Positions 36,927-47,375 are shown, counted from the first letter of the stretch. The stretch is 64,000 nt of DNA from Xanthobacter oligotrophicus (GCF_008364685.1 NZ_VTTL01000013.1:124001-188000), one strand, 5' to 3'. Notes: a model not told the origin generated them from the letters alone. Numbers and translations are program-made.

Positions 36927-38489
36927 TCAGGGGTGCCCCTTGCCGGGATGGCCGCTGCCATGGGGGTTGCCCATGCCGTGAGGGTGTCCGCCACCCATGC
37001 CATGGGGCGCGCCACCGGGATGACCTCCGGGATGTCCGCCCGGATGCCCGCCTTTCGGCTGCTCCTTCTGGGCCACCGGCGTGGTGGAGCGCGTGCGCGC
37101 CTCCACCCCCGGCACCTGCCGCACCAACTCGCGGAAGGCGTCGCCGCGCACCTCGAAATTGGGGAACTGGTCGAAGCTGGCGCAGGCCGGCGACAGCAGC
37201 ACCACCGGCTCCTTCAGCCCGGAGGCCTCGGCGTCCCGCGTGGCGGCTTCCACCGCCTTGTCGAGGGTGCCGACGATCTCGTGGGCCACCGTGCCGCCCA
37301 GGGTCGCGGCGAAATCCGCGGCCGCCTCGCCGATCAGATAGGCCTTGGCGACACGATCGAAGAACGGCGCCAGCGGGGCGATGCCGCCCGCCTTGGGCTT
37401 GCCGCCGGCGATCCAGAAGATGTCGGTGAAGCTTGCCAGTGCCCGCTCGGCGGCGTCCGCATTGGTGGCCTTGGAATCGTTGACGAAGAGGACCGGCCCC
37501 TTGTTCCCCACCTCTTCCATGCGGTGGGCAAGGCCGGGGAAGCGCTTCATGGCGATGGTGATGATCTCGGGCGCGACCCCCACGCCGCGGCAGGCGGCAA
37601 ACGCCGCGGCTGCGTTCTGCGCATTGTGCGTGCCGCGCAGGGAGCCGATGCCGCCGAGCGGCAGGCGGAAGCGCTCGGCCCCGCCTTCGGATGCCACCAG
37701 TGTCTCGCCATCGAGCCAGACGCCGTCGGGCAGGGGGCGCTTCACCGAGATGCGAACCACATACTTGCCCGACTGCTCCGCCCGGTCGGCCATGGCGGCG
37801 GAGAAATCGTCGTCCACCCCCACCACGGCAGCGCCGCCGCCCTCGACGCCGGTGACGAGGCGTTCCTTGACCGCCGCGTACTGCTCCAGCGTGCCGTGCC
37901 GGTCGAGATGGTCGGGGGTGACGTTCAGCATCACGCCCACGGAAGGGTCGAGGCTGGGGGCGAGGTCGATCTGGTAGGACGAGCACTCCACCACATGCAC
38001 CCGGCCCGGCTTGGGCGGGGCGAGGGAGAGGATGGCGGTGCCGATATTGCCGCCCATCTGCACGTCGCGCCCGGCCACCCGCAGGATGTGGGTGATGAGG
38101 GCCGTGGTGGTGGACTTGCCGTTGGTGCCGGTGATGGCGATGAAGGGCGAGCGCCGGGCGATGGCGTGCCGCTCCCGGCAGAACAGCTCGATGTCGCCGA
38201 TCACTTCCGCGCCGGCGTCACGCGCCAGCTTCACCGACCAGTGCGGCTGCGGATGGGTGAGCGGCACGCCGGGCGAGAGCACGAGGGCGGCCACGATCGT
38301 CCAGTCGATGGACCTCAGGTCCTGGACGAGGATGCCGGCCTCGCCGGCCTTGCGGCGGGAGGGTTCGGCATCGTCGAAAGCGACGACATGGGCGCCGCCG
38401 GCCTTGAGCGCTTCGGCGGTGGCGAGCCCGGAGCCGCCGAGCCCGAAAAGGGCGACGGTCCGGTCCTTGAAGACGGTGACGGGGATCAT
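36927..38489 (-). CDS. murD: UDP-N-acetylmuramoylalanine--D-glutamate ligase MurD with His-rich tail
   Basis: 520 residues from the ATG at 38487-38489. It has an N-terminal Rossmann domain ([17 protein letters not shown]), the central ATPase with [14 protein letters not shown] near residue 115, [13 protein letters not shown] near 190 and [17 protein letters not shown] near 340, and a C-terminal ligase domain ending near residue 465. Unusually, residues 479-520 form a 42-residue Gly/His/Pro tail with nine histidines and three HPGG units, which looks like a metal-binding or disordered extension. It adds D-Glu to UDP-MurNAc-Ala. The next usual cluster genes (ftsW, murG) do not follow. Confidence 0.94.
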   Translation of the reverse strand: MIPVTVFKDRTVALFGLGGSGLATAEALKAGGAHVVAFDDAEPSRRKAGEAGILVQDLRSIDWTIVAALVLSPGVPLTHPQPHWSVKLARDAGAEVIGDIELFCRERHAIARRSPFIAITGTNGKSTTTALITHILRVAGRDVQMGGNIGTAILSLAPPKPGRVHVVECSSYQIDLAPSLDPSVGVMLNVTPDHLDRHGTLEQYAAVKERLVTGVEGGGAAVVGVDDDFSAAMADRAEQSGKYVVRISVKRPLPDGVWLDGETLVASEGGAERFRLPLGGIGSLRGTHNAQNAAAAFAACRGVGVAPEIITIAMKRFPGLAHRMEEVGNKGPVLFVNDSKATNADAAERALASFTDIFWIAGGKPKAGGIAPLAPFFDRVAKAYLIGEAAADFAATLGGTVAHEIVGTLDKAVEAATRDAEASGLKEPVVLLSPACASFDQFPNFEVRGDAFRELVRQVPGVEARTRSTTPVAQKEQPKGGHPGGHPGGHPGGAPHGMGGGHPHGMGNPHGSGHPGKGHP

Positions 38490-38742
38490 GGCTTTGCGAA
38501 AATTCCGGTGCGGCAATGGTCGTCTCATTTCCGTCTAGAGCAAGACGGCCAAAAGTGCGAATGCCTTTCGCAACCACAGAAGTCTTACGGGAAATCCCGT
38601 GGTTGACCGCCGACAACATTCGGAACATTGAATGTTGAACGAGGGGAGCCGGATCGGTTCGGGAGGATCTGCCTGAACGGCAAATCCGTATCTCTGATCA
38701 ACAGGCGAGACCGTGCTGCCGCTCGGGACGCAGGAGGTGGGC

Positions 38743-38961
38743 ATGGCCAATGTGGGTGGAATAGACCGCGTGCTGCGGTTCGTCTTCGGAGTGGTGCTGA
38801 TCCTGGTGCCGTTCGTGGCGCCTTCGATCCCGGCGCTGGCGGGGCTCGGCAACTGGGGCTGGCTGATCGGCGCCTGGGGCCTCGGCATGCTACTCACCGC
38901 CATCTTCCGCTTCTGCCCGGCCTATGTGCCGTTCGGGGTCAGGACGTGCGGGCGGGAGTGA
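38743..38961 (+). CDS. DUF2892 small inner-membrane protein
   Basis: 72 residues from ATG 38743, with a perfect AGGAGG ribosome site at 38732-38737. The DUF2892/YgaP-type opening NVGGIDRVLRFVFGVVLIL, a central GNWGWLIGAWGLGMLLTAIF helix and the end RFCPAYVPFGVRTC match the family, with two membrane segments and two conserved cysteines. Function is unknown; relatives are often fused to or near rhodanese domains. It sits alone on the plus strand inside the minus-strand dcw cluster, between mraY and murD, and is followed by a strong terminator. Confidence 0.85.
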   Translation: MANVGGIDRVLRFVFGVVLILVPFVAPSIPALAGLGNWGWLIGAWGLGMLLTAIFRFCPAYVPFGVRTCGRE

Positions 38962-38980
38962 GGGCCAGCCTGCGGCCATG

Positions 38981-39017
38981 AAAAAGGCCCGGGGAGATCC
39001 TCCCGCGGGCCTTTTTT
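38981..39017. terminator. strong bidirectional terminator
   Basis: AAAAAGGCCCG...CGGGCCTTTTTT with inner GGGA/TCCC forms a long stem flanked by A5 and T6. It ends the DUF2892 gene on the plus strand. On the minus strand it lies directly after mraY, so it would also separate mraY from murD transcription. Confidence 0.9.
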
Positions 39018-39037
39018 CGTCGGGCTGAAGCCGCCCC

Positions 39038-40123
39038 TCACCGAAGCTTCAGCGTCGCCAGTCCAGCCAGCGCCAGCACCACGGCGACGATCCAGAAGCG
39101 GATCACCACCTGCGGCTCGGTCCAGCCGAGCTGCTCGAAATGGTGGTGGATGGGCGCCATCTTGAACACGCGCTTGCCGGTGAGCTTGAACGACACCACC
39201 TGCACGATCACCGACACCGCCTCCAGCACGAATAGGCCGCCGATGACCGCCAGCACGATCTCGTGCTTGGTCGCCACCGCCACCGTGCCGAGCAGGCCAC
39301 CCAGCGCCAGCGAGCCGGTGTCGCCCATGAACACCTGGGCCGGCGGCGCGTTGAACCACAGGAAGCCGAGGCCCGCCCCCATCAGCGCCCCGCAGATGAC
39401 CGCGAGCTCGCCGACGCCGGCCACGTAGTGGATCTGCAGATAGTCGGCGAACACCACGTTGCCGGCGAGATAGGCGATGAAGCCGAACGAGCCCGCCGCG
39501 ATCATCACCGGCACGATGGCCAGGCCGTCGAGTCCGTCGGTGAGGTTCACCGCATTGCCCGCCGCCACGATCACGAACAGTCCGAAGATGGCGAAGAAGG
39601 TGCCGAGGTTGAGCAGCAGGTCCTTGAAGAAGGGGAAGGCTACCGAGGTGGAGAGCCCCGGCTTGCCCACGGTCATGATGATGACCACGGCGACACCGGC
39701 GATCACCGCCTCGATGCCGAGGCGCGCCTTGCCGGACAGGCCGTTGTGGGTCTGCTTCGTCACCTTCAGATAGTCGTCGTAGAAGCCGATGAGGCCGAAG
39801 CCCAGCGTCACCAGCAGCACCACCCAGACATAGGGATTGGAGAGGTTCGCCCACAACAGGGTGGCGACCACGATGCCCGACAGGATCATGAGCCCGCCCA
39901 TGGTGGGCGTGCCCTTCTTGGTGAGCAGGTGCGACTGCGGCCCGTCGGTGCGGATCGGCTGGCCCTTGCCCTGCTTCAGGCGGAGCGTGGAGATCATGCC
40001 CGGGCCGAACAGGAACACGAACAAGAGCGCCGTCATCACTGCCCCGCCGGTGCGGAAGGTGATGTAGCGGAAGACGTTGAAGGCGGGGAACGACGCGTGG
40101 AATTCGGCAAGCCACTGGAGCAT
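39038..40123 (-). CDS. mraY: phospho-N-acetylmuramoyl-pentapeptide-transferase MraY
   Basis: 361 residues with about ten membrane segments. [17 protein letters not shown] lies near residue 68, the catalytic Asp pair region is [11 protein letters not shown] near 110, and [13 protein letters not shown] near 190 and the C-terminal [13 protein letters not shown] complete the family signatures. It makes lipid I from UDP-MurNAc-pentapeptide and undecaprenyl phosphate. The gene starts 7 bases after murF. Confidence 0.97.
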   Translation of the reverse strand: MLQWLAEFHASFPAFNVFRYITFRTGGAVMTALLFVFLFGPGMISTLRLKQGKGQPIRTDGPQSHLLTKKGTPTMGGLMILSGIVVATLLWANLSNPYVWVVLLVTLGFGLIGFYDDYLKVTKQTHNGLSGKARLGIEAVIAGVAVVIIMTVGKPGLSTSVAFPFFKDLLLNLGTFFAIFGLFVIVAAGNAVNLTDGLDGLAIVPVMIAAGSFGFIAYLAGNVVFADYLQIHYVAGVGELAVICGALMGAGLGFLWFNAPPAQVFMGDTGSLALGGLLGTVAVATKHEIVLAVIGGLFVLEAVSVIVQVVSFKLTGKRVFKMAPIHHHFEQLGWTEPQVVIRFWIVAVVLALAGLATLKLR

Positions 40124-40130
40124 TGAAAAA

Positions 40131-41582
40131 TTATCCTTCGAGCAGCGCGTCCTCGCCGGCGCGGAAGCGCTCGGCGAGTTTCTTGACCAGGGGTCCCATG
40201 CGGCTGCCGTTGGATCCCTTCACCATGAGCGTGTCGCCGGCGCGGATGGCGGCGGCCACCATGGGTTCGAGGTGGGTGGCGTGGATGGCATAGCCGCCCC
40301 GCCGATCCGAGGGGAGAGCCTGCCACAGGGCGTGCATCTGGGGGCCGCAGCAATAGACCTGGTCGATCTTGGCCGCGACGATGGCCTCGGCGAGGCCGGC
40401 ATGGTGCGCCTCCCCGTCCGGACCCAGTTCCAGCATGTCGCCGAGCACCGCGATGCGTCGGCCGCGCGGCCCCACCGGGGTGCGGCTGAGCACGTCGAGG
40501 GCGGCGCGCATGGAGGCGGGATTGGCGTTGTAGCTCTCGTCCAGCAGGGTGGCCTGACCGCTCTTCACCTGCAGGCGAAGGGGCACGCCGCGCCCCGGCG
40601 GCGGCTTGAGGTGCGACAATGCGAGGGCGGCAAGGGCCATGTCGGCGCCGGCGAGCTTGGCGGCGGCGAGCACCGCCAGCATGTTCTGCACGATGTGGCG
40701 GCCGGGCATGCCCACCTTGAAGGTGACCGGCGTGCCCATCACGTCCGCCACCACGACCGAGCAGTAGGATTTCAGCGCCGCATCCTTGAGCCGCACGTCC
40801 GCCCCTTCGCCGGAGCCGAAGCTGACGATGCGGGAGATGCCGCGCGCCTCGGCCGCCGCCTTCAGGCGGTCGAACAGCGGGTTGTCCAGGTTCAGCACCG
40901 CCGCGCCGCCCGGCTCCACCCCGTCGAAGATCTCCGCCTTGGCGTCGGCGATCTCCTCGATGGAGGCGAACTGGGCGATGTGCACCGGCTCCACCGTGGT
41001 GACGATGGCGACGTGCGGGCGCACCAGCCGCACCAGGGGCGTGATCTCGCCCGGATGGTTCATGCCGATCTCGAACACGCCGTAGCGCGCCTCCCGCGGG
41101 AAGCGGGCGAGCGACAGGGGCACGCCCCAGTGATTGTTGTAGGAGGCGGCGGAGGCGTGGGTCTCCCCATCGGCGCCCAGCGCGATGCGCAGGGCCTCCT
41201 TGGTTGTGGTCTTGCCCACCGATCCGGTCACCGCCACGATCTGCGCCGTTGAGCGCGCGCGGGCGGAGCGGGCCACGTCGGTGAGGGCGGCGAGCACGTC
41301 GTCCACCACCAGCAGCGGCGCATCGTCGGGGAAGCCGTCCACCCTGTCGCGGGCGACGACGGCCAGGGCCGCGCCGGCGCCGAGGGCCTTCTCCACATAG
41401 GCGTGGCCGTCGCTGTTCTCGCCGGTGATGGCGAAGAAGGCGTCGCCGGGGACAAGGGTGCGGCTGTCGATGGAGATGCCGGTGACATCGCGGGGTGTGC
41501 CGCGCACGGCGGCACCCGTGGCCTCCACCATTTCGGCGACGGTGTGCAGGACCCGACCGCTCATGCCAGCGCTCATGTTCAT
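40131..41582 (-). CDS. murF: UDP-N-acetylmuramoyl-tripeptide--D-alanyl-D-alanine ligase MurF
   Basis: 483 residues. The start at 41580-41582 is chosen for an AGGAGG seven bases upstream; a 10-residue longer frame lacks this. The ATPase motif [15 protein letters not shown] lies near residue 117; [14 protein letters not shown] near 160 and [17 protein letters not shown] near 343 are conserved. The C-terminal domain ends with [13 protein letters not shown]. It adds D-Ala-D-Ala to the precursor. It lies between mraY and murE in the usual order. Confidence 0.95.
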   Translation of the reverse strand: MNMSAGMSGRVLHTVAEMVEATGAAVRGTPRDVTGISIDSRTLVPGDAFFAITGENSDGHAYVEKALGAGAALAVVARDRVDGFPDDAPLLVVDDVLAALTDVARSARARSTAQIVAVTGSVGKTTTKEALRIALGADGETHASAASYNNHWGVPLSLARFPREARYGVFEIGMNHPGEITPLVRLVRPHVAIVTTVEPVHIAQFASIEEIADAKAEIFDGVEPGGAAVLNLDNPLFDRLKAAAEARGISRIVSFGSGEGADVRLKDAALKSYCSVVVADVMGTPVTFKVGMPGRHIVQNMLAVLAAAKLAGADMALAALALSHLKPPPGRGVPLRLQVKSGQATLLDESYNANPASMRAALDVLSRTPVGPRGRRIAVLGDMLELGPDGEAHHAGLAEAIVAAKIDQVYCCGPQMHALWQALPSDRRGGYAIHATHLEPMVAAAIRAGDTLMVKGSNGSRMGPLVKKLAERFRAGEDALLEG

Positions 41583-41650
41583 GCCGCTACCTCCTGCGAA
41601 GCTCGCGCCCATCGTCCCGCTCCGCGCGGCGATCGGATGACGCGTCCTTC

Positions 41651-43135
41651 TTACCCCAAGTTGAGAGACGGATTCGCCGAACCTGACCCGAGAGCGGCGA
41701 GGACTTCCGCCGCGTCCGAGAACGGATATGTCCGGTCGCCGATGATTTGGCCGGTTTCGTGACCCTTGCCGGCAACAATGAGCGCATCCCCAGGCTGGAG
41801 CAGCGCCACGGCCGCCTTGATGGCCTCCGCCCGGTCGCCGATTTCCCTGGCCCCGTGGGCACCTTCGAGGATTTCGGCGCGGATGGTGGCGGGGTCCTCG
41901 CTGCGCGGATTATCGTCGGTGACGATCACCACGTCCGCCTTGGAGGCGGCGATGGCGCCCATGAGCGGGCGCTTGCCCTTGTCCCGGTCGCCGCCACAGC
42001 CGAACACCACCATGAGGCGCCCCGGCACCGCCGCGCGCAGGGTATCGAGCACGGTGGCCAGCGCCTCCGGCTTGTGGGCGTAGTCCACGAACACCGGCCG
42101 GCGCGGGTCGTCGCCGATACGCTCCAGCCGGCCGGGCACGCCGGTGAGATGGGCGAGGGCCTCGAGCGCCGCCGCGCGCTCCGCCCCGCAGGCGATGGCA
42201 AGGCCGGCGGCGAGCAAGGCGTTGTCGAGCTGGAAGCGGCCCACCAGCGGCACGATGGCGTTTGTGCCGTCCGCGAACATCACCTTCTGCCCGGTGCCGG
42301 ACCCGGTGGTGCCGAAGATGTCGAGGCCGCCCGATTGTCCCTCGCCGATGGGCAGCAGCTTCAGGCCGCGCGTCTGCGCCCACGCCAGGGCATTGGCAGC
42401 GAACGGCGCGCCCGTCACCGCCACGGCGGTAGCTTCCTCCGGCATCACCTGGGTGAACAGGCGGAGCTTCGCCCGGAAATAGGCATCGATGGTGGGGTGA
42501 TAGTCCAGATGGTCGCGGCCGAGATTGGTGAAGCCGCCGGCGGCGAAGCGCACGCCGTCGAGGCGCTTCTGGTCCAGCCCGTGGGAGGAAGCCTCCAGCG
42601 CCATGTGGGTCACGCCCTCGCCGGCGAGGCGGTCGAGGGTGGCGTGCAGTTCCACCGGATCGGGGGTGGTGAGGCTGCCATAGGTGGAGCCGTCCGGCGC
42701 GACCAGGCCAATGGTGCCGAGATACGCCGCCTTGTGGCCGAGCCGCTCCCAGATCTGCCGCAGGAAGAAGGCGACGGAGGTCTTGCCCGCCGTCCCCGTC
42801 ACCGCCGCGATGGTGGTCGGCTGGCGCGGATAGAAGCGCGCCGCCGCCAGCGACAGGGAGCGCCGCACGTCGAGGGAGAAGGCAAGCGCCACCTGGGGCG
42901 GCAGGACCGGACGGGGCGCGGTGGGCTCCATCAGCACCGCGCCGGCGCCCCGCGCCACCGCATCGGCGATGAAGCGGCTGCCGTCCGCATGGGTGCCGGG
43001 GATGGCGACGAAGAGGTCGCCGGGCGTGATCCTGCGGCTGTCGGCGGAGAGGCCGAAGACAGGGTCGTTGCCCGCGCCGGCGGAAAGGATGCGGGCGTGG
43101 CCGTCGAGGAGCTGTCCGAGGGAAAGGCTGGTCAT
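41651..43135 (-). CDS. murE: UDP-MurNAc-tripeptide synthetase MurE (meso-DAP adding)
   Basis: 494 residues from the ATG at 43133-43135, preceded by AAAAGAGG; an ATG seven codons upstream is less likely. The ATPase motif AVTGTAGKTSVAFFLRQ lies near residue 110, EASSHGLDQKRLDGV near 180, and VTDDNPRSEDPATIR near 400 contains the DNPR motif that selects meso-diaminopimelate. It adds DAP to UDP-MurNAc-Ala-Glu. It sits between murF and ftsI, with a 158-base gap to ftsI. Confidence 0.96.
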   Translation of the reverse strand: MTSLSLGQLLDGHARILSAGAGNDPVFGLSADSRRITPGDLFVAIPGTHADGSRFIADAVARGAGAVLMEPTAPRPVLPPQVALAFSLDVRRSLSLAAARFYPRQPTTIAAVTGTAGKTSVAFFLRQIWERLGHKAAYLGTIGLVAPDGSTYGSLTTPDPVELHATLDRLAGEGVTHMALEASSHGLDQKRLDGVRFAAGGFTNLGRDHLDYHPTIDAYFRAKLRLFTQVMPEEATAVAVTGAPFAANALAWAQTRGLKLLPIGEGQSGGLDIFGTTGSGTGQKVMFADGTNAIVPLVGRFQLDNALLAAGLAIACGAERAAALEALAHLTGVPGRLERIGDDPRRPVFVDYAHKPEALATVLDTLRAAVPGRLMVVFGCGGDRDKGKRPLMGAIAASKADVVIVTDDNPRSEDPATIRAEILEGAHGAREIGDRAEAIKAAVALLQPGDALIVAGKGHETGQIIGDRTYPFSDAAEVLAALGSGSANPSLNLG

Positions 43136-43260
43136 CGGACCTCTTTTGGCATCCACCCGCGCCGGTTGTCACCCTCGACCTGAGGACGCGTCCCGCGGGT
43201 GGTATTCATGTGCGGCCGAGGACTATTCCAAGAGCCGGCGCGCTTTTCTCACCGACCAGG

Positions 43261-43292
43261 GGTCAAGCCCGCGCGGCGCTTGAGCGAAGCTC
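43261..43292 (+). repeat. family I repeat, partial copy E after ftsI
   Basis: GGTCAAGCCCGCGCGGCGCT-TGAGCGAAGCTC. It matches the GGTCAAGCCCGCGCGGCG-NTTGAGCG part of D1. It lies 1 base beyond the ftsI stop codon (43294-43296). Confidence 0.7.
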
Positions 43293-43293
43293 C

Positions 43294-45240
43294 TCAATGC
43301 CGGTCGGCGACCTTGAGCGGCATGCGCAGCAGCTGTTCCGCATTGGGCAGGTTCTGCCGCGGCGCGATGTTCAGGAGGGGCGCGATGCGCTCCACGATCT
43401 TGCCGGCGGTGGGCGCTGCGTTCCAGCCGGAGGTGGCGAAGCCGTAGGTCTCCGAGGTCGCCTTGGGCTCGTCCAGCATCACCAGGATGAGGTAGCGCGG
43501 CTTGTCCATGGGGAACACGGCGGTGAAGGAGGTGAGCAGCTTGTTCTTGGCGTAGCGCCCGTTCACCACCTTCTCGGCGGTGCCGGTCTTGCCGCCCACC
43601 AGATAGCCGGGAACCTCGGCCTTGGTGGCGGTGCCCTTCTCGGCGTTGAGGCGCATGATGTAGCGCATCTTGTCCGAGGTCTCGGGCTTCAGCACCCGCA
43701 CCGCCACCTTCTGCGCCTCCTCGGGGGTGCGCTTGATGAAGGTGGGGGTGATGAGCCAGCCGCCGTTCACCATGGAATTCACCGCCATCACCGCCTGCAG
43801 CGGGGCGACGGAGAGGCCGTGGCCGAAGGCGATGGTGGCCGAGTTCAGTTCGCCCCAGCGCCGGGGCACGATGGGCTCGGCGCTTTCCGGCAGCTCGGTG
43901 CGCAACCGGTCGAGCTGGCCCATCTTCTTCAGGAACGCCTTGTGGGCCTCGACCCCGAGGGAGAGCACCATCTTCGCCGTGCCCACGTTGGATGAGACCA
44001 GGAAGATCTCGGGCACCGTCAGCACGCGGTTTTCCGCGTGGTAGTCGGAAATCTTGAAGCGGCCGAAATGCATGGCGCCGCGGGCGTCGAACGACGAGTT
44101 CAGGCCGATCTTGCCGGAATCCAGCGCCATGGCGAAGGACAGGGCCTTGAAGGTGGAGCCCATCTCGAACACGCCGGTGGTGAGCCGGTTGAGATAGGCG
44201 TCGTCCTTCGGGTTGCCGGGCACGTTGGGGTCGAAGTCCGGCAGCGAGACCATGGAGATGATCTCGCCGGTGTTGACCTCGGTCACCACCGCCATGGCGT
44301 GGAGCGCGGAGAACTTGTTCTTGGCCCGGATCAGCTCGTCGCGCACGGCGTGCTGCACCCGCATGTCCATGGACAGCTCCACCGGCTCCTGCTGGAGATC
44401 GGTGGCGAAGCCCGCCTGATGCAGCTCGGCAAGGCCCCGGCCGTCGATGTATTTTTCGAGGCCCGAGATGCCTTGGTTGTCCACGTTCACGCCGCCCATG
44501 ACGTGGGACAGGATGGGCCCATCCGGATAGATGCGGCGGTTTTCCTTCAGGAAGCCGATGCCCGGCAAGCCGAGGCGGTGGATGGCCCGCATCTGCGCCG
44601 GAGTGATCTCGCGCTTCAGCCAGGCAAAGCCCTTGCCGGAATTCAGCCGCTTGCGGCTCTCCTCCACGTCGAGGTCGGGCAGCACCTTGAGCAGGCCTTC
44701 CAGCGCCTCGTCGGGATCGATGAGACGGCGTGGCTCGGCGAACAGGGACGGCGACTTCACGTCGATGGCGATGATGTCGCCGTTGCGGTCGATGATGTCG
44801 GGGCGCGCCGAGCTCACCGCGTCCGAGCTGCGCCCGCGGGTGGCGCCGGGATCGGAGATGATGGCGAGGTGGGACAGTTGCACGCCAATGGCGACGAACA
44901 CCGCGCAGAAGGCGAGCATGATCAGCTTGATGCGTCCGCGCGCGACCGTCTCCATGTCGCCCCGGTCGAGGCCGAACAGGCCGCGCACCACATGCCGGCC
45001 GGCGCGCCAGCTGAGATGGCCCAGGCGCACCGCGATGGCCGAGGCCAGGGTCCAGGTGGCGATGGCGGCACGACGCAGCCCGCGCAGCAGGGCGCGGCCG
45101 GCGGCAGCGGCATAGCGGCCGACATGATCCAGCAGCACCGCGCAGGCGGCGTCGGCCTTCTGGATCTCGGGACCCAGGGCGGCCGCCGTGTCGGCGGCGA
45201 AACGGGCGATGCGGGCGGAAAAGGGCGTCTTCTCGACCAT
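43294..45240 (-). CDS. ftsI: division-specific transpeptidase FtsI (PBP3)
   Basis: 648 residues from the ATG at 45238-45240. The single membrane segment (LIMLAFCAVFVAIGVQL) lies only at about residues 106-122, so the predicted cytoplasmic N-terminus is some 100 residues, much longer than usual; an internal ATG at 44953-44955 (METVARGR) would give a normal-sized protein. The PBP dimer domain and the transpeptidase motifs follow: SXXK in MGSTFKALSF near 395, SSN near 445, and KTG in GGKTGTAEK near 555. It cross-links septal peptidoglycan with FtsW. Confidence 0.94.
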   Translation of the reverse strand: MVEKTPFSARIARFAADTAAALGPEIQKADAACAVLLDHVGRYAAAAGRALLRGLRRAAIATWTLASAIAVRLGHLSWRAGRHVVRGLFGLDRGDMETVARGRIKLIMLAFCAVFVAIGVQLSHLAIISDPGATRGRSSDAVSSARPDIIDRNGDIIAIDVKSPSLFAEPRRLIDPDEALEGLLKVLPDLDVEESRKRLNSGKGFAWLKREITPAQMRAIHRLGLPGIGFLKENRRIYPDGPILSHVMGGVNVDNQGISGLEKYIDGRGLAELHQAGFATDLQQEPVELSMDMRVQHAVRDELIRAKNKFSALHAMAVVTEVNTGEIISMVSLPDFDPNVPGNPKDDAYLNRLTTGVFEMGSTFKALSFAMALDSGKIGLNSSFDARGAMHFGRFKISDYHAENRVLTVPEIFLVSSNVGTAKMVLSLGVEAHKAFLKKMGQLDRLRTELPESAEPIVPRRWGELNSATIAFGHGLSVAPLQAVMAVNSMVNGGWLITPTFIKRTPEEAQKVAVRVLKPETSDKMRYIMRLNAEKGTATKAEVPGYLVGGKTGTAEKVVNGRYAKNKLLTSFTAVFPMDKPRYLILVMLDEPKATSETYGFATSGWNAAPTAGKIVERIAPLLNIAPRQNLPNAEQLLRMPLKVADRH

Positions 45241-45250
45241 GGCGACCTCT

Positions 45251-45862
45251 TCAGCGTTGCCCGGAGAACAGGCGCTTGAGCCCTTCGATGAGGTCCGGCC
45301 CCGGATCGGGACGGGCCTCAGGGGCCGCAGGCGGCGCAGCGGGGGCATTCTGGACAATGGGGGCAGTCGCGCGGGGCGGCCGGGGCGGCGCGCTCGCCGA
45401 CGCGGTGCTCGCGGCGGGCTTGGGCGGAGTGGCGGGGCGCAGGGCCGAGGTGGCCGGCACCGAGGCGCCGCCCGTGCCGGTGGGGGCGGTGGGCGAGGCC
45501 GACGGCTTCGACGACGCGGAAGAGGTGACCAGCGGCGCATCCACCAGCGCCTCGAGCAGGCCGCCGATGCCGTCCGCGCTGTTGGCGGGCTTCTCGGGCA
45601 GGTCGTCGAGGCTGGAGATGGAATCGATGTCCAGCCGCTTCATGTCGAGGTGTCGCTCGGCAAGGCCCTGGATATAGATGGGCGAGGTGCGGCGCGCCCA
45701 TTCGGCCCGCATCATGGAGATGGAGTCGCGTTCCTTGCGGATTTGCGTGCGCAGGGTGGCGAGGCGTTCGGCTTCGGCGGTGGACGCGTATTTCAGCTGG
45801 TAGACCACCGCGGCGGTCACCAGAAGCGCGACGACCATCACGACATTGGCGACCCGGAACAT
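45251..45862 (-). CDS. ftsL: cell-division protein FtsL-like
   Basis: 203 residues. One N-terminal membrane helix (VANVVMVVALLVTAAVVY) is followed by a coiled-coil-like stretch with YQLKYASTAEAERLATLRTQ and MMRAEWARRTSPIYIQGLAERHL. A Pro/Ala/Ser-rich C-terminal half (about 110-190) is an unusually long disordered extension. FtsL recruits FtsB/FtsQ and activates FtsWI. It lies between rsmH and ftsI (5 and 10 bases), as in all dcw clusters; position supports the call as much as sequence. Confidence 0.85.
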   Translation of the reverse strand: MFRVANVVMVVALLVTAAVVYQLKYASTAEAERLATLRTQIRKERDSISMMRAEWARRTSPIYIQGLAERHLDMKRLDIDSISSLDDLPEKPANSADGIGGLLEALVDAPLVTSSASSKPSASPTAPTGTGGASVPATSALRPATPPKPAASTASASAPPRPPRATAPIVQNAPAAPPAAPEARPDPGPDLIEGLKRLFSGQR

Positions 45863-45867
45863 GTCTT

Positions 45868-46905
45868 CTAGCGTCTCCGCCCGTGGCGTTGCGGTGACGG
45901 GGCTGGAAGCAACCCCATCAGGTCACCGCCCGGATGCGCCGGGGCCTCCGTGCGCTCGGCCGCGCGAAGCTTCGCGGACCTTGCGCGCGGATTGCCTGCT
46001 ACTTCGTCGGGACCGGGTTCCACCGCGCCTTTCGCCACGAGGCGGAAGGACGGCTCCGGCCCTTCCGCTTGTGGCATATGGCGCGAGGCGGAGGGTGCCT
46101 TTGCCCGGTTTGACAGAAAAGTCTTAACGATCCTGTCCTCTAGGGAATGGAAGGTGACCACCACCAGCCGCCCGCCCGGGGCAAGCGCCCGCTCGGCCGC
46201 CACAAGGGCTTGCACTAGCTCGGATAATTCCTCGTTCACGGCGATGCGCAGGGCCTGGAAGGTGCGGGTCGCCGGGTGCATCTCGCCGGGCTTTTGCCAG
46301 ACGATGCGGGACACGATCTCCGCCAGCTGGGCGGTGCGGGTGATGGGCGATTCGCCCCGCGCCTTCACGATGGCGCGGGCGATGGGGCGCGAGTGCCGCT
46401 CTTCCCCCAGGCTCCAGATGAGATGGGCGAGCTGCACCTCGTCCAAAGTCGCCACGAGGTCGGCGGCGGAGGGGCCGGTGTCGCCCATGCGCATGTCGAG
46501 GGGGCCGTCGCGGCGGAACGAGAAGCCGCGCTCCGCCTGGTCGAGCTGCATGGAGGAGACGCCGATGTCCAGCACCACGCCGTCGAGGGGCGAGAAATCG
46601 TGCTCCTGCGCCACCGCGTCGAGCCGGGAGAAGCGGTCGTTCACCAGGCTGAGCCGCCCGGCGGCCTCGGCCACGAGGTCCGCGCCCGCGGCGATGGCGG
46701 TGGGATCGCGGTCGATGGCCAGCACCCGGCAATCGGCGGCGTTCAGGATGCCCCGCGTGTAACCTCCCGCGCCGAAGGTGCCGTCCACATAGCGGCCGGC
46801 GTCCTTCGGCGCGAGGTGCGCGAGAACCTCGGCGAGCATCACAGGCAGGTGACGGGCCGGTCCGCCAGCGGCGTCGGCGGGGCCGACCCCGTGGCCCGTC
46901 GTCAT
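45868..46905 (-). CDS. rsmH: 16S rRNA (cytosine-1402-N4)-methyltransferase RsmH (MraW)
   Basis: 345 residues from the ATG at 46903-46905, overlapping the mraZ stop (ATGA). The family opening [23 protein letters not shown] is cut by the SAM motif [13 protein letters not shown] near residue 42; [21 protein letters not shown] near 112 and [15 protein letters not shown] near 265 follow. It methylates C1402 of 16S rRNA. The C-terminal 60 residues are Pro/Arg-rich. Confidence 0.96.
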   Translation of the reverse strand: MTTGHGVGPADAAGGPARHLPVMLAEVLAHLAPKDAGRYVDGTFGAGGYTRGILNAADCRVLAIDRDPTAIAAGADLVAEAAGRLSLVNDRFSRLDAVAQEHDFSPLDGVVLDIGVSSMQLDQAERGFSFRRDGPLDMRMGDTGPSAADLVATLDEVQLAHLIWSLGEERHSRPIARAIVKARGESPITRTAQLAEIVSRIVWQKPGEMHPATRTFQALRIAVNEELSELVQALVAAERALAPGGRLVVVTFHSLEDRIVKTFLSNRAKAPSASRHMPQAEGPEPSFRLVAKGAVEPGPDEVAGNPRARSAKLRAAERTEAPAHPGGDLMGLLPAPSPQRHGRRR

Positions 46906-47375
46906 GCCTTGGTGCTCCTCGGGTTCTCCGCTCGGGAGCCGATGGCCTGGCGCAGCGCGCGCACCCGTTGGGTGGCCTCCGCGAGATGCGCCTTCAGCCG
47001 CTCCGGTTCCCAGATCCGGAATTTGTGCCCCAGCCCCACGAACGCCACCTGGTCGGTGATCGCCGCATGGGCCTTCAAGGTATCGCTCAGCACCACCCGG
47101 CCTTCCGGGTCGATGCGCAGGGTCTCGCTGGTGCCGTAGAGGGCGGCGGCCAGCTCCTCGCGCGCCTCGGAATAGGGCGGGTAGCTCTCGATCAGCGTGT
47201 CGATCTCGCCGATCAGGCGGTTTCCGCCCGCGTCCAGCGCGGGTTCGGCAAGGCTCGGATGGCAATGGAGGCCGTCCGTGCCGTCCTTGGCCAGCACCGT
47301 GCGGAAGGGCGCGGGGATGGAAACCCGGCCCTTGGCGTCGAGCCGCATCGTGTAGGTGGACACGAAGCGGTCCAT
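46902..47375 (-). CDS. mraZ: MraZ transcriptional regulator
   Basis: 157 residues. Two SpoVT/AbrB-type repeats carry the conserved [13 protein letters not shown] (about residue 13) and [13 protein letters not shown] (about 89). MraZ binds repeated TGGG-type boxes upstream of its own operon and represses the dcw cluster. A 10-bp-phased TGGG array lies about 80-130 bases upstream (47455-47508). The stop overlaps rsmH. Confidence 0.95.
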   Translation of the reverse strand: MDRFVSTYTMRLDAKGRVSIPAPFRTVLAKDGTDGLHCHPSLAEPALDAGGNRLIGEIDTLIESYPPYSEAREELAAALYGTSETLRIDPEGRVVLSDTLKAHAAITDQVAFVGLGHKFRIWEPERLKAHLAEATQRVRALRQAIGSRAENPRSTKA

